This document shows positions 12,592-21,390 of a stretch of 53,230 bases of DNA, piece by piece. The notes beneath the pieces were generated by a model that saw only the letters and a list, made by a program, of their open reading frames with translations, ran no database searches and was not told where the DNA came from. A program made the position numbers and the translations under genes. The stretch is taken from NCBI GenBank assembly GCA_947472885.1, contig CANJBX010000023.1, positions 1-53,230 on the forward strand. Direction: 5' to 3'. Source of the DNA: Hyphomicrobiaceae bacterium (GTDB lineage Bacteria > Pseudomonadota > Alphaproteobacteria > Rhizobiales > Xanthobacteraceae). How positions within the stretch are numbered: position 1 is the first letter of the stretch; the number at the start of each line of letters is the position of its first letter.

Positions 12592-13377
12592 CTATTTTCC
12601 CGCCAGCAACGCCATCGCCTGCGCATGCACGCGCTTGTCGCCCGCCGCCACGATGCGTCCGCCTTGTCCGGCCGGTTCGCCTTCCCATGTCGTGACGATG
12701 CCGCCCGCGCCATGGATGATCGGCACCAGCGCCGCGATGTCATAAGGCTTGATGCCGGTCTCGATCACGAGATCGATGTGGCCCGCAGCCACCATGCAAT
12801 AGGCGTAGCAATCGCCGCCGTAGCGCGACAGCTTCACCTGGCTCTCGACGGTGCCGAAGGCGGCGCGGTCGGGTTCGTCCATCAACAAGGGACTCGTGGT
12901 GTAAAGCACGGCGTCCTTGAGGTTCGCGCAGGGCCGCACGGTGAGTGCGCGTTCGCCGCTGCGCCCGCGATAACGCGCCTTGTTGCCGTCGCCGTAAAAC
13001 CGCTCGCCGATGAAAGGCTGGTGCATCATGCCGTAGGAAGGGGTCCCCAAGCGCGTCAGCGCGATCAGGGTGCCCCAGGCCGGCATGCCGCTGATGAAGG
13101 ACTTGGTGCCGTCGATCGGGTCGAGCACCCAGACGAATTCGGCGTCCGGTTTTTCCTCGCCGAACTCCTCGCCGATCACACCATGGGCGGGGAAATTCTT
13201 GTGGATCAGCGCGCGCATCGCCGATTCGGCAGCGCGGTCGGCGGCGGTGACGGGATCAAAGCCGCGCTGGCCGCCCTTGTCGTCGATACTGAGCGACGTG
13301 CGGAAGTAGGGCCGGATCGCATCGCCGGATACGTCCGCCAATTGATCCACAAATGCCGCGAAATCCACTGCCGTCAT
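12592..13377 (-). CDS. hisN: Histidinol-phosphatase, inositol monophosphatase family
   Basis: This 261-residue Mg-dependent phosphatase has the metal-binding motifs GEEFGEE (about residue 70) and WVLDPIDGTKSF (about residue 85), and the C-terminal IKPYDIAALVPII motif that corresponds to the WD..A signature. Within the IMPase family the GMPAWGTLIAL stretch and absence of the CysQ pattern point to HisN, which removes phosphate from L-histidinol phosphate in histidine synthesis. The other his genes are not nearby. It faces the alpha/beta hydrolase tail to tail. A plain inositol monophosphatase is the alternative. Confidence 0.87.
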   Translation of the reverse strand: MTAVDFAAFVDQLADVSGDAIRPYFRTSLSIDDKGGQRGFDPVTAADRAAESAMRALIHKNFPAHGVIGEEFGEEKPDAEFVWVLDPIDGTKSFISGMPAWGTLIALTRLGTPSYGMMHQPFIGERFYGDGNKARYRGRSGERALTVRPCANLKDAVLYTTSPLLMDEPDRAAFGTVESQVKLSRYGGDCYAYCMVAAGHIDLVIETGIKPYDIAALVPIIHGAGGIVTTWEGEPAGQGGRIVAAGDKRVHAQAMALLAGK

Positions 13378-13540
13378 CGCTCGCCCCTCAGACGAAATAT
13401 GCGTTTATACGCAATACTTTCGTCACGATCCTGTCGTTAAATTATTATAATACCGCCGTGTCATTTGCGAATGCTCGGTATTCGGTGACGGCAGGCCCTT
13501 AGGTGTTGCTTATTGTGCATCGCACTAGCATATTGTTGCA

Positions 13541-13634
13541 GTGCGGTAGCTTGATTATTCGAGCTACTGCCGCCCTCCTTGGGCGTTTCCTCCCTAGACT
13601 TGGGCCGCTCCTTGAGAGCGGCCCTTCTTTTTTT
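13541..13634 (+). ncRNA. Small RNA of suhB/MmgR (alpha-r8) type, candidate
   Basis: The segment shows a 5' hairpin built on GTAGCT/AGCTAC (13546-13566), an unpaired pyrimidine-rich middle with CCTCCTTGGGCG and TTTCCTCCCTAGACTTG (anti-Shine-Dalgarno-like), then a perfect terminator hairpin GGGCCGCTC/GAGCGGCCC with TTCTTTTTTT. This architecture and the conserved middle match the alphaproteobacterial suhB RNA family (RF00519, MmgR of Sinorhizobium) as I remember it. A plausible promoter is TTGCTT (13506) with ATATTG (13530). A consensus TATAAT at 13446-13451 could give a longer form. Adjacency to hisN, an IMPase relative of SuhB, may be coincidence. Confidence 0.6.
13602..13634 (+). terminator. 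Rho-independent terminator of the small RNA
   Basis: GGGCCGCTC at 13602-13610 pairs perfectly with GAGCGGCCC at 13616-13624 around a 5-base loop, followed by TTCTTTTTTT. There is no coding gene immediately upstream on this strand, which is what points to a non-coding transcript. Confidence 0.9.
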
Positions 13635-13689
13635 CCGGGACCGCTCTGCCAGACAAGTCGTTAAGGGGACCTTCCGGCGATATCCGGTG

Positions 13690-14577
13690 TTATTCTGCCG
13701 CTGTCCGGTAGGGCTGCAGCTCCTCCAGTGGCAATTCGCCCAGGCGTTCGGCCAGGGTCACGAGATTGGCGGCCAGCCGGTCGAAGTTCGCCGACTTCTC
13801 GTAGCGACGTTCGTCCATATAGAGCCCGCGGTTTACCTCCAGCTGGATGGCGTGTAGCCCGGCTGGCGGATCGCCGTAGTGTTCCGTGATGAAGCCGCCG
13901 GCGTAGGGCTTGTTACGGCTGACCGTGTAGCCAAAGCCCAGCAGCACCGCTTCCACCATTTCGGCGACCGCGCCGACGCAACTGGTGCCGTAGCGGTCGC
14001 CCAGCACGAAATCGGCGCGCGGCCGCTCGTCCTTGGTGCCGGCAGACGATGGCATGGAATGGCAATCGACCAGCACGGCGACCTTGAACTCGCGGTGAAT
14101 CTTCGTCACCAGCCGGCGCAAGGCGCGGTGATAGGGCTTGTAGAGGCCTTCGATCCTGCGCAGCGCATCGTCCACCGGAATGCGCTGATCGTAGATTTCC
14201 TGGGAATCGCCGACGACGCGCGCCACGGTGCCGAGGCCACCCGCCACCCGCATCGAGCGCGTATTGGCGAATGATGGCAGCCGGCCGTCGAACATGCGGG
14301 GATCGAGTTCATAGGGCTCGCGGTTGACGTCCACGTAGCAGCGCGGGAAATGCGCCCGCATCAGCGGGTAGCCGCGCCCGACCACGCCGGCAAACAGCTC
14401 GTCGACGAAGGTGTCCTCGGAGCGCCGCAGGGCGTTGATATCGAGCTTGGCCGAGGCCAGGAACGCGCGAGGATAGATATTGCCGCTATGGGGCGAATTG
14501 AACACGATGGCGCCCTGGAGGTGCTCCGGCTCAGCGATATCGAAGGGTTTTTCCAGTTCGTCGCGCAATTCGCTCAT
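13690..14577 (-). CDS. N-formylglutamate amidohydrolase family protein
   Basis: A 295-residue Zn-dependent amidohydrolase of the HutG/FGase family (PF05013), which releases formate or a similar acyl group from N-acylglutamate. Recognisable pieces are IVFNSPHSG near residue 24 (first metal His), RAHFPRCYVDVNREPYEL, VLVDCHSMPS near residue 140, and ITEHYGDP with HAIQLEVNRGLYMDE near residue 235. The ATG at 14577 was chosen; the longer frame to 14667 adds 30 residues that look non-homologous. No hut genes are near, so a role in histidine breakdown is not implied. It is divergent from cpdR, a pairing I recall from other Rhizobiales. Confidence 0.85.
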   Translation of the reverse strand: MSELRDELEKPFDIAEPEHLQGAIVFNSPHSGNIYPRAFLASAKLDINALRRSEDTFVDELFAGVVGRGYPLMRAHFPRCYVDVNREPYELDPRMFDGRLPSFANTRSMRVAGGLGTVARVVGDSQEIYDQRIPVDDALRRIEGLYKPYHRALRRLVTKIHREFKVAVLVDCHSMPSSAGTKDERPRADFVLGDRYGTSCVGAVAEMVEAVLLGFGYTVSRNKPYAGGFITEHYGDPPAGLHAIQLEVNRGLYMDERRYEKSANFDRLAANLVTLAERLGELPLEELQPYRTAAE

Positions 14578-14833
14578 GGCAGCCCATTCATGGATTTGCG
14601 CAAATCTTTGCTTGGGTTTCTTGGCATGGGTTGATTTAACCGGCGCGAAGCCGTCAGCTTCCCACAACGCTTTACGCCTCGCTAGCCATTACATCGCGTT
14701 TGTCCCCGTGGCAGGGTTTACCAAGAGGCTGAGTTCACCTCGTATTTACCCGCCTGCTGGCTTATTGGCCGTAGGCAGGGGTTGGGGTCGCAGGTTCGCG
14801 AACCCGCAATAGCAGGGCAGGCAGAACCGCATA

Positions 14834-15196
14834 ATGTCAAAAATCCTATTGGCGGAAGACGATACCGACATGCGCCGGTTTCTGGTGAAGGCGCTGCAGA
14901 ATGCCGGATTTAACGTCACTTCCTACGACAACGGCCTTTCGGCCTATCAGCGCCTGCGCGAAGAGCCGTTCGAACTGCTGCTGACCGACATCGTGATGCC
15001 GGAAATGGACGGAATCGAGCTGGCGCGCCGCGCTGCCGAACTCGATCCGAATATCAAGATCATGTTCATCACGGGTTTTGCCGCCGTGGCGCTGAACCCG
15101 TATTCGACGGCTCCCAAGCACGCCAAGGTGCTGTCCAAGCCGTTTCACCTCCGCGACCTCGTCAATGAGGTCCAGAAGATGCTGACGGCGGCCTAA
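14834..15196 (+). CDS. cpdR: Single-domain response regulator CpdR
   Basis: The 120 residues form a lone receiver domain: acidic pocket D9/D10 (LLAEDD), phosphoacceptor D52 (LLTDIVMPEMDG), switch Thr in FITG and Lys in LSKPF. In Caulobacter and rhizobia, unphosphorylated CpdR works as an adaptor that directs ClpXP to the pole and primes degradation of cell-cycle factors; the CckA-ChpT relay phosphorylates it. The start MSKILLAEDD and the -LLTDIxMPxMDGIELA- stretch are CpdR-like. No kinase is adjacent, as expected. The upstream 165 bases show no convincing CtrA box. Confidence 0.9.
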   Translation: MSKILLAEDDTDMRRFLVKALQNAGFNVTSYDNGLSAYQRLREEPFELLLTDIVMPEMDGIELARRAAELDPNIKIMFITGFAAVALNPYSTAPKHAKVLSKPFHLRDLVNEVQKMLTAA

Positions 15197-15272
15197 AAAG
15201 ACCATTCCCCCGTACCAGCGGGGTTGTCGGCACCCCGATCAGGCTGTATTAGCACGGCCACCGATTTCTATC

Positions 15273-15347
15273 GGGCGCGTAGCTCAGCGGGAGAGCACTT
15301 CCTTGACATGGAAGGGGTCACAGGTTCGATCCCTGTCGCGCCCACCA
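15273..15347 (+). tRNA. tRNA-Val (anticodon GAC)
   Basis: All four arms fold: acceptor GGGCGCG/CGCGCCC; D arm GCTC/GAGC with AGCGGGA loop; anticodon arm CTTCC/GGAAG with loop TTGACAT, anticodon GAC; T arm ACAGG/CCTGT with TTCGATC loop. The 3' CCA is encoded (15345-15347). It reads GUC and GUU codons. I see no integrated element at its 3' end; cysQ follows on the other strand. Confidence 0.97.
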
Positions 15348-15367
15348 TTCCCTCCGCAACATCCGGT

Positions 15368-16180
15368 CTATGAACCCGCCCGCTGCGGCTCGCGGCCCCA
15401 GGCGACGAAGCCGCCATTGCGAAATCCGGCGCCGTCCTTGCCGTAACGCAGGGCTGAGCCATCCGCCGCCATCACGCTGCCGCCCGCTGCGGTAAGAATG
15501 GCGTGACCGGCCGCGGTGTCCCACTCCATGGTTGGCGCCAGCCGCGGATAAACGTCGGCGCTGCCTTCGGCGATCTTGCAGAACTTCAGCGACGACCCGC
15601 AGGCTTCGCGCGACGTGACATTGAGTGCGTCGAGCAGCGCCGCTGTTTTTTCGTCGCCGTGCGAACGGCTTGTGAGCGCGCGCAGGCCCGTTGAAGGATA
15701 AGGCACGGTGGCAATCTGCCGGAGCTGGTCGAGCGAGGTGATCTTGCCGCCTGGCATCAGCTCGGCGCGCAGCGCAACGGCGCCCGCGACATAAATGCGA
15801 TGCAGCGCCGGTGCATAGACACAGCCCACCAGCGGCACGCCGTCCTCAAGATAGGCAATGTTGACGGTGAATTCGTCGCGGCCGGTGATGAACTCGCGCG
15901 TGCCGTCGAGCGGATCGACCAGCACGAAACGTTGCGCGTCGCGCGGCGGATTTTTTGCGTCGAAGGATTCCTCGGCGACGATGGCGATGTCGGGAAGGAT
16001 GTGCGTCAGGCTGCCGCGAATGATCGTCTCGGAATCCCTGTCGGCGTCGGTCACCGGCGAGTTGTCCGGCTTGACGCCGATGGAGGCCCGGCCGCCCCGA
16101 TAGCCCATGATGATCTGGCCAGCATCGGACGCGATCTGCGCGAATTGCAGTGCGAGTGCGTTGCGACCGTTGTCGTCCAT
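15368..16180 (-). CDS. cysQ: 3'(2'),5'-bisphosphate nucleotidase CysQ
   Basis: A 270-residue IMPase-superfamily phosphatase, which turns PAP (from sulfate assimilation) into AMP. Motifs: VAEES near residue 69, DPLDGTREFITGRDEF near residue 90 (the REFI..RDEF form is the CysQ signature and differs from HisN), and the C-terminal MEWDTAAGHAIL near residue 220. The ATG at 16180 gives the N-terminus MDDNGRNALAL; longer frames upstream look like leader. The gene is monocistronic here, ending 20 bases from the tRNA gene on the opposite strand. Confidence 0.92.
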   Translation of the reverse strand: MDDNGRNALALQFAQIASDAGQIIMGYRGGRASIGVKPDNSPVTDADRDSETIIRGSLTHILPDIAIVAEESFDAKNPPRDAQRFVLVDPLDGTREFITGRDEFTVNIAYLEDGVPLVGCVYAPALHRIYVAGAVALRAELMPGGKITSLDQLRQIATVPYPSTGLRALTSRSHGDEKTAALLDALNVTSREACGSSLKFCKIAEGSADVYPRLAPTMEWDTAAGHAILTAAGGSVMAADGSALRYGKDGAGFRNGGFVAWGREPQRAGS

Positions 16181-16353
16181 CAGATTGCTGCCGCGGTCCG
16201 AAGAAAACAGGGGATGAGTTTCCCGAAAGCGTCTGAAAGCCGCAGGTCCGGTTGAGGCCCTTCAAACGATTTTCATACTGGCCCGAATCACTCGCACATG
16301 CATAAGCATAAGATAAAAAAGAAACGAAATGCGGCCGACTGAGGGAGATTGCA

Positions 16354-16512
16354 ATGCCCAGCGTGCTTCTTGGCTTCCTGCTGATCTGGGTGTCGTCGTT
16401 TCTGATCTTTGCGTGGCTGATATGGCGTGCGCCAATCATGGAAGACCTGCTCGACGACGGCGACCCGCCGGAACCGGCCAAACAGGGCCATGCCCACGAG
16501 CAGACTGCGTAA
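16354..16512 (+). CDS. Small single-span membrane protein, 52 residues, unknown function
   Basis: An ATG at 16354 preceded by GAGGGAGA opens a 52-residue frame ending in TAA at 16510-16512. Residues 4-26 are one strongly hydrophobic helix (VLLGFLLIWVSSFLIFAWLIW); the tail is acidic and Pro-rich (DLLDDGDPPEPAKQGHAHEQ), presumably cytoplasmic or periplasmic. The good ribosome binding site and clean hydrophobic pattern argue for a real gene. It lies between cysQ (divergent) and the manC-type gene (convergent). I do not recognise a family. Confidence 0.65.
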   Translation: MPSVLLGFLLIWVSSFLIFAWLIWRAPIMEDLLDDGDPPEPAKQGHAHEQTA

Positions 16513-16578
16513 CGCAATCGCCGGTTGATGAATGTTTGGGGAGCCGCGTGAGGCTTCGCCAATTGTGACGCGCTTGCC

Positions 16579-18006
16579 TTAGCCGCGGTGATAAATGTCT
16601 TCGAAGCGCATGATGTCGTCTTCGCCGAGATAGCTGCCGACCTGGACTTCGATCAGTTCCAGCGGAATGCGTCCGGGATTGGCGAGGCGGTGCATCGAGC
16701 CAATCGGCAGGTAGATCGACTCGTTCTCGTGAACAATGCGGGTGTCCTCGTCGAGCGTGACTTCCGCCGCACCCTTCACGACCACCCAATGCTCGGCGCG
16801 ATGATGATGTTTTTGCAGCGACAGCTTGCCGCCCGGTTTCACGACGATACGCTTGACCTGATAGCGCGGGCCGGCATCGACGCCCTGGTAGTAGCCCCAC
16901 GGCCGGTAGATGCGTTTGTGTTCGGTCGCTTCCGGCCGCTTGCCTGATTTCAGGATCGTGACGAGATCCTTGACCTTCTCCGACTGGTTCTTCGGCACCA
17001 CCAGTACGGCGTCGGAAGTGGCGACGACGATGATGTCATCAAGGCCGATCACGGTGGTCAGGATGGTTTCGTCGGAACGCACAAGGCTGTTGTGCGTATC
17101 AAGCAGCACGGCGGGGCCTTCGACGGCGTTGCCGTCGGCGTCGCGCTCAAGCTCCTGCCATAGCGCCGCCCAGCTTCCGATGTCGGACCATCCGAAATCG
17201 ACGGGCAGCACGGCGGTGAGGGTGGTGCGCTCCATCACCGCGTAGTCGATGGATTTTTTCGGCGCCTTGCCGAACACGCCTTCCGGCAAGCGGTGGAAAT
17301 CAAGATCGGTGGTGAGGCCGTCAATCGACGCCCTGGCAACGGCGTGCATTTCCGGCTCGAACTTCTCGACTTCCGACAGCATCACGGCGGCGCGGAACAG
17401 GAAGTTGCCGCTGTTCCACAGGTAGCCGTCTTTCACGTAACCAGCCGCGATCTCGGCGTTCGGCTTCTCGACAAATTTCTCGACCGCGAAAGCGTCCGTG
17501 CCGGCAAGCCGCGCGCCCGGCTTGATGTAGCCGTAGCTCGTGGCCGGCGCGGTCGGGCGTACGCCGAAGGTTACGAGGCGTCCGGCCTCCGCTGCCGCCA
17601 GTGCCTTCACGCAGGAGGCGCGGAAATCTTCGTCGTCATGCACGATATGATCGGCGGCGAGTACCAGCACCACGGCTGCAGGATCGCGCCGCTGCGCAAG
17701 TTCGCTGGCGACGCAGATTGCCGGGCCGGAGTCCCGCGCCATGGGCTCGAGCAGGATGTCGGCCTCGCAGCCGCAGTTCTGGATCTGGTCGGCGACCGTG
17801 AAGCGGAATTCCGAATTGGTCACGACGATGGGGCGGGTAAAAATCTTGGGGTCGCGCACCCGCAGCAGTACTTGCTGGAAGGTCGAACGGCCGCCGGTCA
17901 GTTCAAAGAATTGCTTGGGCCGCGTTTCGCGCGACAGCGGCCACAATCGTGTTCCGCTGCCGCCGCACATGATTGCCGGCGTGATGAGATGCGAACCCGC
18001 AGCCAT
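16579..18006 (-). CDS. xanB: Mannose-1-phosphate guanylyltransferase / mannose-6-phosphate isomerase
   Basis: A 475-residue bifunctional type II PMI-GMP protein (XanB/AlgA/ManC class). The N-terminal nucleotidyltransferase has the signature MCGGSGTRLWPLSRETRPKQF at residue 13 on, and VEKPNAEIA later; the C-terminal 120 residues form the cupin isomerase part (KPGGKLSLQKHHHRAEHW, then LPIGSMHRLANPG). It makes GDP-mannose from mannose-6-P for surface polysaccharide. The ATG at 18006 is preferred over the frame start at 18108 because the extra 34 residues are not family-like. It is divergent from ugd. Confidence 0.94.
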   Translation of the reverse strand: MAAGSHLITPAIMCGGSGTRLWPLSRETRPKQFFELTGGRSTFQQVLLRVRDPKIFTRPIVVTNSEFRFTVADQIQNCGCEADILLEPMARDSGPAICVASELAQRRDPAAVVLVLAADHIVHDDEDFRASCVKALAAAEAGRLVTFGVRPTAPATSYGYIKPGARLAGTDAFAVEKFVEKPNAEIAAGYVKDGYLWNSGNFLFRAAVMLSEVEKFEPEMHAVARASIDGLTTDLDFHRLPEGVFGKAPKKSIDYAVMERTTLTAVLPVDFGWSDIGSWAALWQELERDADGNAVEGPAVLLDTHNSLVRSDETILTTVIGLDDIIVVATSDAVLVVPKNQSEKVKDLVTILKSGKRPEATEHKRIYRPWGYYQGVDAGPRYQVKRIVVKPGGKLSLQKHHHRAEHWVVVKGAAEVTLDEDTRIVHENESIYLPIGSMHRLANPGRIPLELIEVQVGSYLGEDDIMRFEDIYHRG

Positions 18007-18349
18007 GAATTGATCGATTCCTGAATGCAGCAGAAAACAGTCAGCCGGAGCTTTGTGCGTAAAGTCGCACATATTATTGGTTATGCAGTGACGGGAAGGG
18101 GAGATCAACGCAAGATGTTCGCGCGATGCTAAATGCCGCGAACGGCCGGAAACAGGGCTTTCATGTACGGATTTATGGCAGCGGATGTGACAGAATTGTT
18201 GTATTCAGGGTCCATAAGCTGCACCCAGCGGCAGCAATTAACCATACCGTCCGTCGCGCGCTGACCGCCGCTTGCGGTGATTTCTTATGGCCCTGCGAAC
18301 CTGTGCGGAAGCGCCGGTTCACACGGGTTTTGCTGAAGAAAGGCCCACC
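18007..18349. other. Divergent intergenic region xanB / ugd
   Basis: This 343-base stretch must hold both promoters. It contains a small perfect inverted repeat, TGTGCG and CGCACA with a 6-base spacer (18054-18071), about 50 bases upstream of the xanB start, where an operator or leader hairpin could sit. ugd is preceded by GAAGAAAGG. I see no gene and cannot assign promoters with confidence. Confidence 0.4.
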
Positions 18350-19717
18350 ATGCACGTTGCAATGATCGGCACTGGATACGTCGGCCTTGTCTCCGGCGCG
18401 TGCTTTGCCGACTTCGGCCACAACGTCACCTGTGTGGACAAGGACGCCTCGAAAATCGAGGCGCTGCTGCGCGGTGAAATCCCGATCTTCGAGCCGGACC
18501 TCGACCGGCTGGTGGCGTCCAACGTCAAGGCCGGGCGTCTGAAGTTCACGACCGACCTTGGCGAGCCTGTCGCGAATGCCGACGCGGTGTTCATCGCCGT
18601 CGGCACGCCGTCGCGCCGCGGCGACGGCCACGCGGACCTGAGCTATGTCTACGCCGCCGCACGCGAAATTGCCGCCGCGCTCAAGGGCTACACGGTCATC
18701 ATCACCAAATCGACGGTGCCGATCGGCACCGGAGATGAAGTCGAGCGCATCGTGCATGAAGCGCGGCCCGGCGCCGAATTCGCCGTGGTGTCGAACCCGG
18801 AGTTCTTGCGCGAAGGCGCGGCGATCCAGGATTTCAAGCATCCCGACCGTATCGTCGTCGGCACCGACGACGAGCGCGCTCGCGCGGTCGTCGCGGACCT
18901 CTACCGGCCGCTGTATCTCAATCAGGCGCCGATGGTTTACACCAGCCGCCGCACGGCGGAGCTGGTGAAGTACGCGGCGAATGCGTTTCTCGCGACCAAG
19001 ATCACCTTCATCAACGAGATTGCGGACCTGTGCGAAAAGGTCGGCGCCGACGTGCAGGAAGTCGCGCGCGGCATCGGCCTCGACAAGCGCATCGGCTCGA
19101 AGTTCCTCAACGCCGGTCCGGGCTTCGGCGGTTCGTGTTTTCCGAAAGATACCCGCGCGCTGATCAAGACCGCGCAAGACTATGACGCGCCGCTGCGCAT
19201 CGTCGAGGCGGTGAACGCCGTCAACGACAACCGCAAGCGGGCGCTGGCGCGCAAGGTTTCGGCTGCACTTGGCGGTTCGCTGCGTGGCAAGCGCGTTGCC
19301 GTGCTGGGGCTGACGTTCAAGCCGAACACCGACGACATGCGCGAAGCGCCGTCGATTGCGCTCATCACCGCGTTGCAGGATATGGGCGCCAGCATCCGCG
19401 CCTACGATCCCGAAGGCATGGAGCAGGCCAAAACCGTGTTGCAGGACGTGACCTATTTCAGCGAACCCTATGAATGCGCAACCGGCGTCGATGCGCTGGT
19501 GATCGCGACCGAATGGGAACAGTTCCGCGCGCTCGATCTGCCGCGCCTGAAAGAGATCATGGCGTCGCCGGTGGTTGTCGATCTGCGCAACGTCTACCGG
19601 CCCGCCGAAATGGCGAAGCTCGGTTTTGTCTATGAGAGTGTCGGCCGTCCGGGCGCCAAGGCAGATGCCAGCGTGGACAGCCCTAGCACCACGCCGCCGG
19701 GCGCTTTCGTAAAGTAA
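18350..19717 (+). CDS. ugd: UDP-glucose 6-dehydrogenase
   Basis: The 455-residue enzyme oxidises UDP-glucose to UDP-glucuronate with two NAD+, giving a precursor of acidic exopolysaccharide and of galacturonate after epimerisation. The Rossmann motif IGTGYVGLVSGACF starts at residue 6; the catalytic Cys lies in PGFGGSCFPKD at about residue 260; LTFKPNTDDMREAPS near 325 marks the UDP-binding domain. The ATG at 18350 was chosen because homologues begin MxVxMIGTGYVG; the frame extends 21 codons further upstream. The last 25 residues are low-complexity. It ends 30 bases from the convergent gmhA-like gene. Confidence 0.95.
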   Translation: MHVAMIGTGYVGLVSGACFADFGHNVTCVDKDASKIEALLRGEIPIFEPDLDRLVASNVKAGRLKFTTDLGEPVANADAVFIAVGTPSRRGDGHADLSYVYAAAREIAAALKGYTVIITKSTVPIGTGDEVERIVHEARPGAEFAVVSNPEFLREGAAIQDFKHPDRIVVGTDDERARAVVADLYRPLYLNQAPMVYTSRRTAELVKYAANAFLATKITFINEIADLCEKVGADVQEVARGIGLDKRIGSKFLNAGPGFGGSCFPKDTRALIKTAQDYDAPLRIVEAVNAVNDNRKRALARKVSAALGGSLRGKRVAVLGLTFKPNTDDMREAPSIALITALQDMGASIRAYDPEGMEQAKTVLQDVTYFSEPYECATGVDALVIATEWEQFRALDLPRLKEIMASPVVVDLRNVYRPAEMAKLGFVYESVGRPGAKADASVDSPSTTPPGAFVK

Positions 19718-19747
19718 CGGGCTGTCGCTGGACAGGCGGAGGCGGGA

Positions 19748-20374
19748 TTATCCGCGCAGGTTCGGCCCGCGGCCTTCGCCCGGCTTGTCGCCGAAGATCG
19801 CCAGTTCGACCAGTTCGCAGATCGAATGCGCGGCGGTGATGTGAATCTGCTGGATCAACATCGTCGAAGGTGTCGGCGCGCGCAAAACCAGATCGCACAT
19901 GCCGGCAAGCGGCGCATTGGAATTGCCGGTGAAGGCAACGGTCTGAACGCCAGCTTCCTTCGCGGCTTCGACCGCCTTGAGGATATTGGGCGATTTCCCC
20001 GAAGTCGAAATGGCGATCAGCATGTCGCCGCACCGTCCGAGGCCCTGTACCTGCCGCGAGAACACATGCTCATAGCCATAGTCGTTGCCGATGGCGGTCA
20101 GCACCGAGGTGTCGGTGGTCAGCGCAATCGCCGCCAGTGGACCACGATCAAACACGAGACGCGAAATCAGTTCCGCCGCGATGTGCTGGGCGTCCGCTGC
20201 GCTGCCGCCGTTTCCTGCCAGCAGGACCTTGCCGCCAGCGCGCAGGCAACGCTCCATGCTCTCGGCAATGTCCGCGATGGATTTCACAAATGCAGCGTCC
20301 TCGAGCGCAGCGACGACGACATCACGCGATTGCTCGAAATGGCGGCGAATCAACGACGCAGGTTGGCTGCTCAT
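19748..20374 (-). CDS. gmhA: SIS-domain phosphoheptose isomerase (GmhA-like)
   Basis: A 208-residue single SIS-domain protein. Key motifs are NGGSAADAQHIAAEL near residue 57, where the His and Glu correspond to metal ligands of GmhA; STSGKSPNILKAV near 117; and the C-terminal QIHITAAHSICELVELA, whose His residues complete the site. GmhA converts sedoheptulose-7-P to D-glycero-manno-heptose-7-P, the first step to ADP- or GDP-heptose. DiaA-like SIS proteins are the alternative, but the sugar gene context favours GmhA. It follows the epimerase gene after 13 bases in the same operon. Confidence 0.8.
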   Translation of the reverse strand: MSSQPASLIRRHFEQSRDVVVAALEDAAFVKSIADIAESMERCLRAGGKVLLAGNGGSAADAQHIAAELISRLVFDRGPLAAIALTTDTSVLTAIGNDYGYEHVFSRQVQGLGRCGDMLIAISTSGKSPNILKAVEAAKEAGVQTVAFTGNSNAPLAGMCDLVLRAPTPSTMLIQQIHITAAHSICELVELAIFGDKPGEGRGPNLRG

Positions 20375-20387
20375 GGCGCGCTCCGTC

Positions 20388-21389
20388 TCAGATGTTGTGA
20401 TATTCTCTATACCAGCGCACGAAATTCCGCACGCCGGTTTCGACCGGAGTCGATGGCTGGAAGCCGGTGAGTTTCTTCAACAGGCTGGCGTCCGCGAAGG
20501 TGCGCGGCACATCGCCTTGCTGCATCGGCATGTAGTTGCGCACCGCCTTCTTGCCGATGGCGGTTTCCGCAGCCTCGACATAATCGAGCAATTTTACCGG
20601 CTGGCCGTTGCCGATGTTGACGACGCGGAACGGCGCGGCGGGAGAGAGGCCGAGATCATCGTCGGTTTCGACTGGTGCTTGCGGCACCGCGTCGGCAAGC
20701 AGCACGATGGATTTCGCGAGATCGTCGATATAGGTGAAGTCACGTTCCATATCGCCGTTGTTGTAGATGTCGATGGGCGTGCCTTCGAGGATGCCCTTGG
20801 TGAACTTGAACAGCGCCATGTCCGGGCGGCCCCAGGGGCCATAGACCGTAAAGAACCGGAACGCCGTGGTCGGAATGTTCCACAGGTGCGCGTAGGAATG
20901 CGCCATCAGTTCGGTCGCCTTCTTCGTCGCGGCGTAGAGCGTCAGCGGATGGTCGGTGCGGTCACTTTCCACGAACGGCATCTGCGTATTGGCGCCGTAG
21001 ACCGAACTGGTCGAAGCGAGCAGAAAGTGTTTCGCCGCGTGCGCGCGCACCAGTTCCATCACGTTGAAGGTGCCGACGATGTTGGAATCGACATAGGCGC
21101 GCGGATTTTCCAGGCTGTAGCGCACGCCCGCCTGCGCGGCGAGGTGGATCACGATGTCGGGCTTGAACGCCGCATAGACGCGCGTCAGCGTAGCCATGTC
21201 TTCGAGCATCAGTTCATGGGCTTCGAAATGCGGCGACTGCAACAGCATCGCGTGACGGCGATGCTTGAGGTTCACATCGTAGTAGGTCGTCATGCCGTCG
21301 ATGCCGCAGGCCGCGTGACCGGCAGCGGTCAGCAGCTTGGCGACATGGAAGCCGATGAAGCCGGCGGTCCCTGTCACCAGAAAGCGCAC
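20388..21389 (-). CDS. UDP-glucuronate 4-epimerase-like NAD-dependent epimerase
   Basis: A 333-residue extended short-chain dehydrogenase. GTAGFIG binds NAD at residue 7; the catalytic Ser is in STSSVYG (about residue 128) and the YxxxK motif is YAATK (about 152). [13 protein letters not shown] and the N-terminal insert [10 protein letters not shown] are characteristic of bacterial UDP-GlcA 4-epimerases (LpsL/Cap1J group) that make UDP-galacturonate. It would use the product of ugd. The start is GTG at 21389, two bases after the stop of the dehydrogenase gene, so translation is coupled. The substrate is inferred from motif resemblance. Confidence 0.88.
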   Translation of the reverse strand: MRFLVTGTAGFIGFHVAKLLTAAGHAACGIDGMTTYYDVNLKHRRHAMLLQSPHFEAHELMLEDMATLTRVYAAFKPDIVIHLAAQAGVRYSLENPRAYVDSNIVGTFNVMELVRAHAAKHFLLASTSSVYGANTQMPFVESDRTDHPLTLYAATKKATELMAHSYAHLWNIPTTAFRFFTVYGPWGRPDMALFKFTKGILEGTPIDIYNNGDMERDFTYIDDLAKSIVLLADAVPQAPVETDDDLGLSPAAPFRVVNIGNGQPVKLLDYVEAAETAIGKKAVRNYMPMQQGDVPRTFADASLLKKLTGFQPSTPVETGVRNFVRWYREYHNI

Positions 21390-21390
21390 G

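Noticed and set aside
14634-14833. CtrA box upstream of cpdR
   Set aside because: One TTAACC half site was seen but no second half at the right spacing.
15318-15524. Small minus-strand frame across tRNA-Val
   Set aside because: It is the complement of a perfect tRNA cloverleaf and of cysQ.
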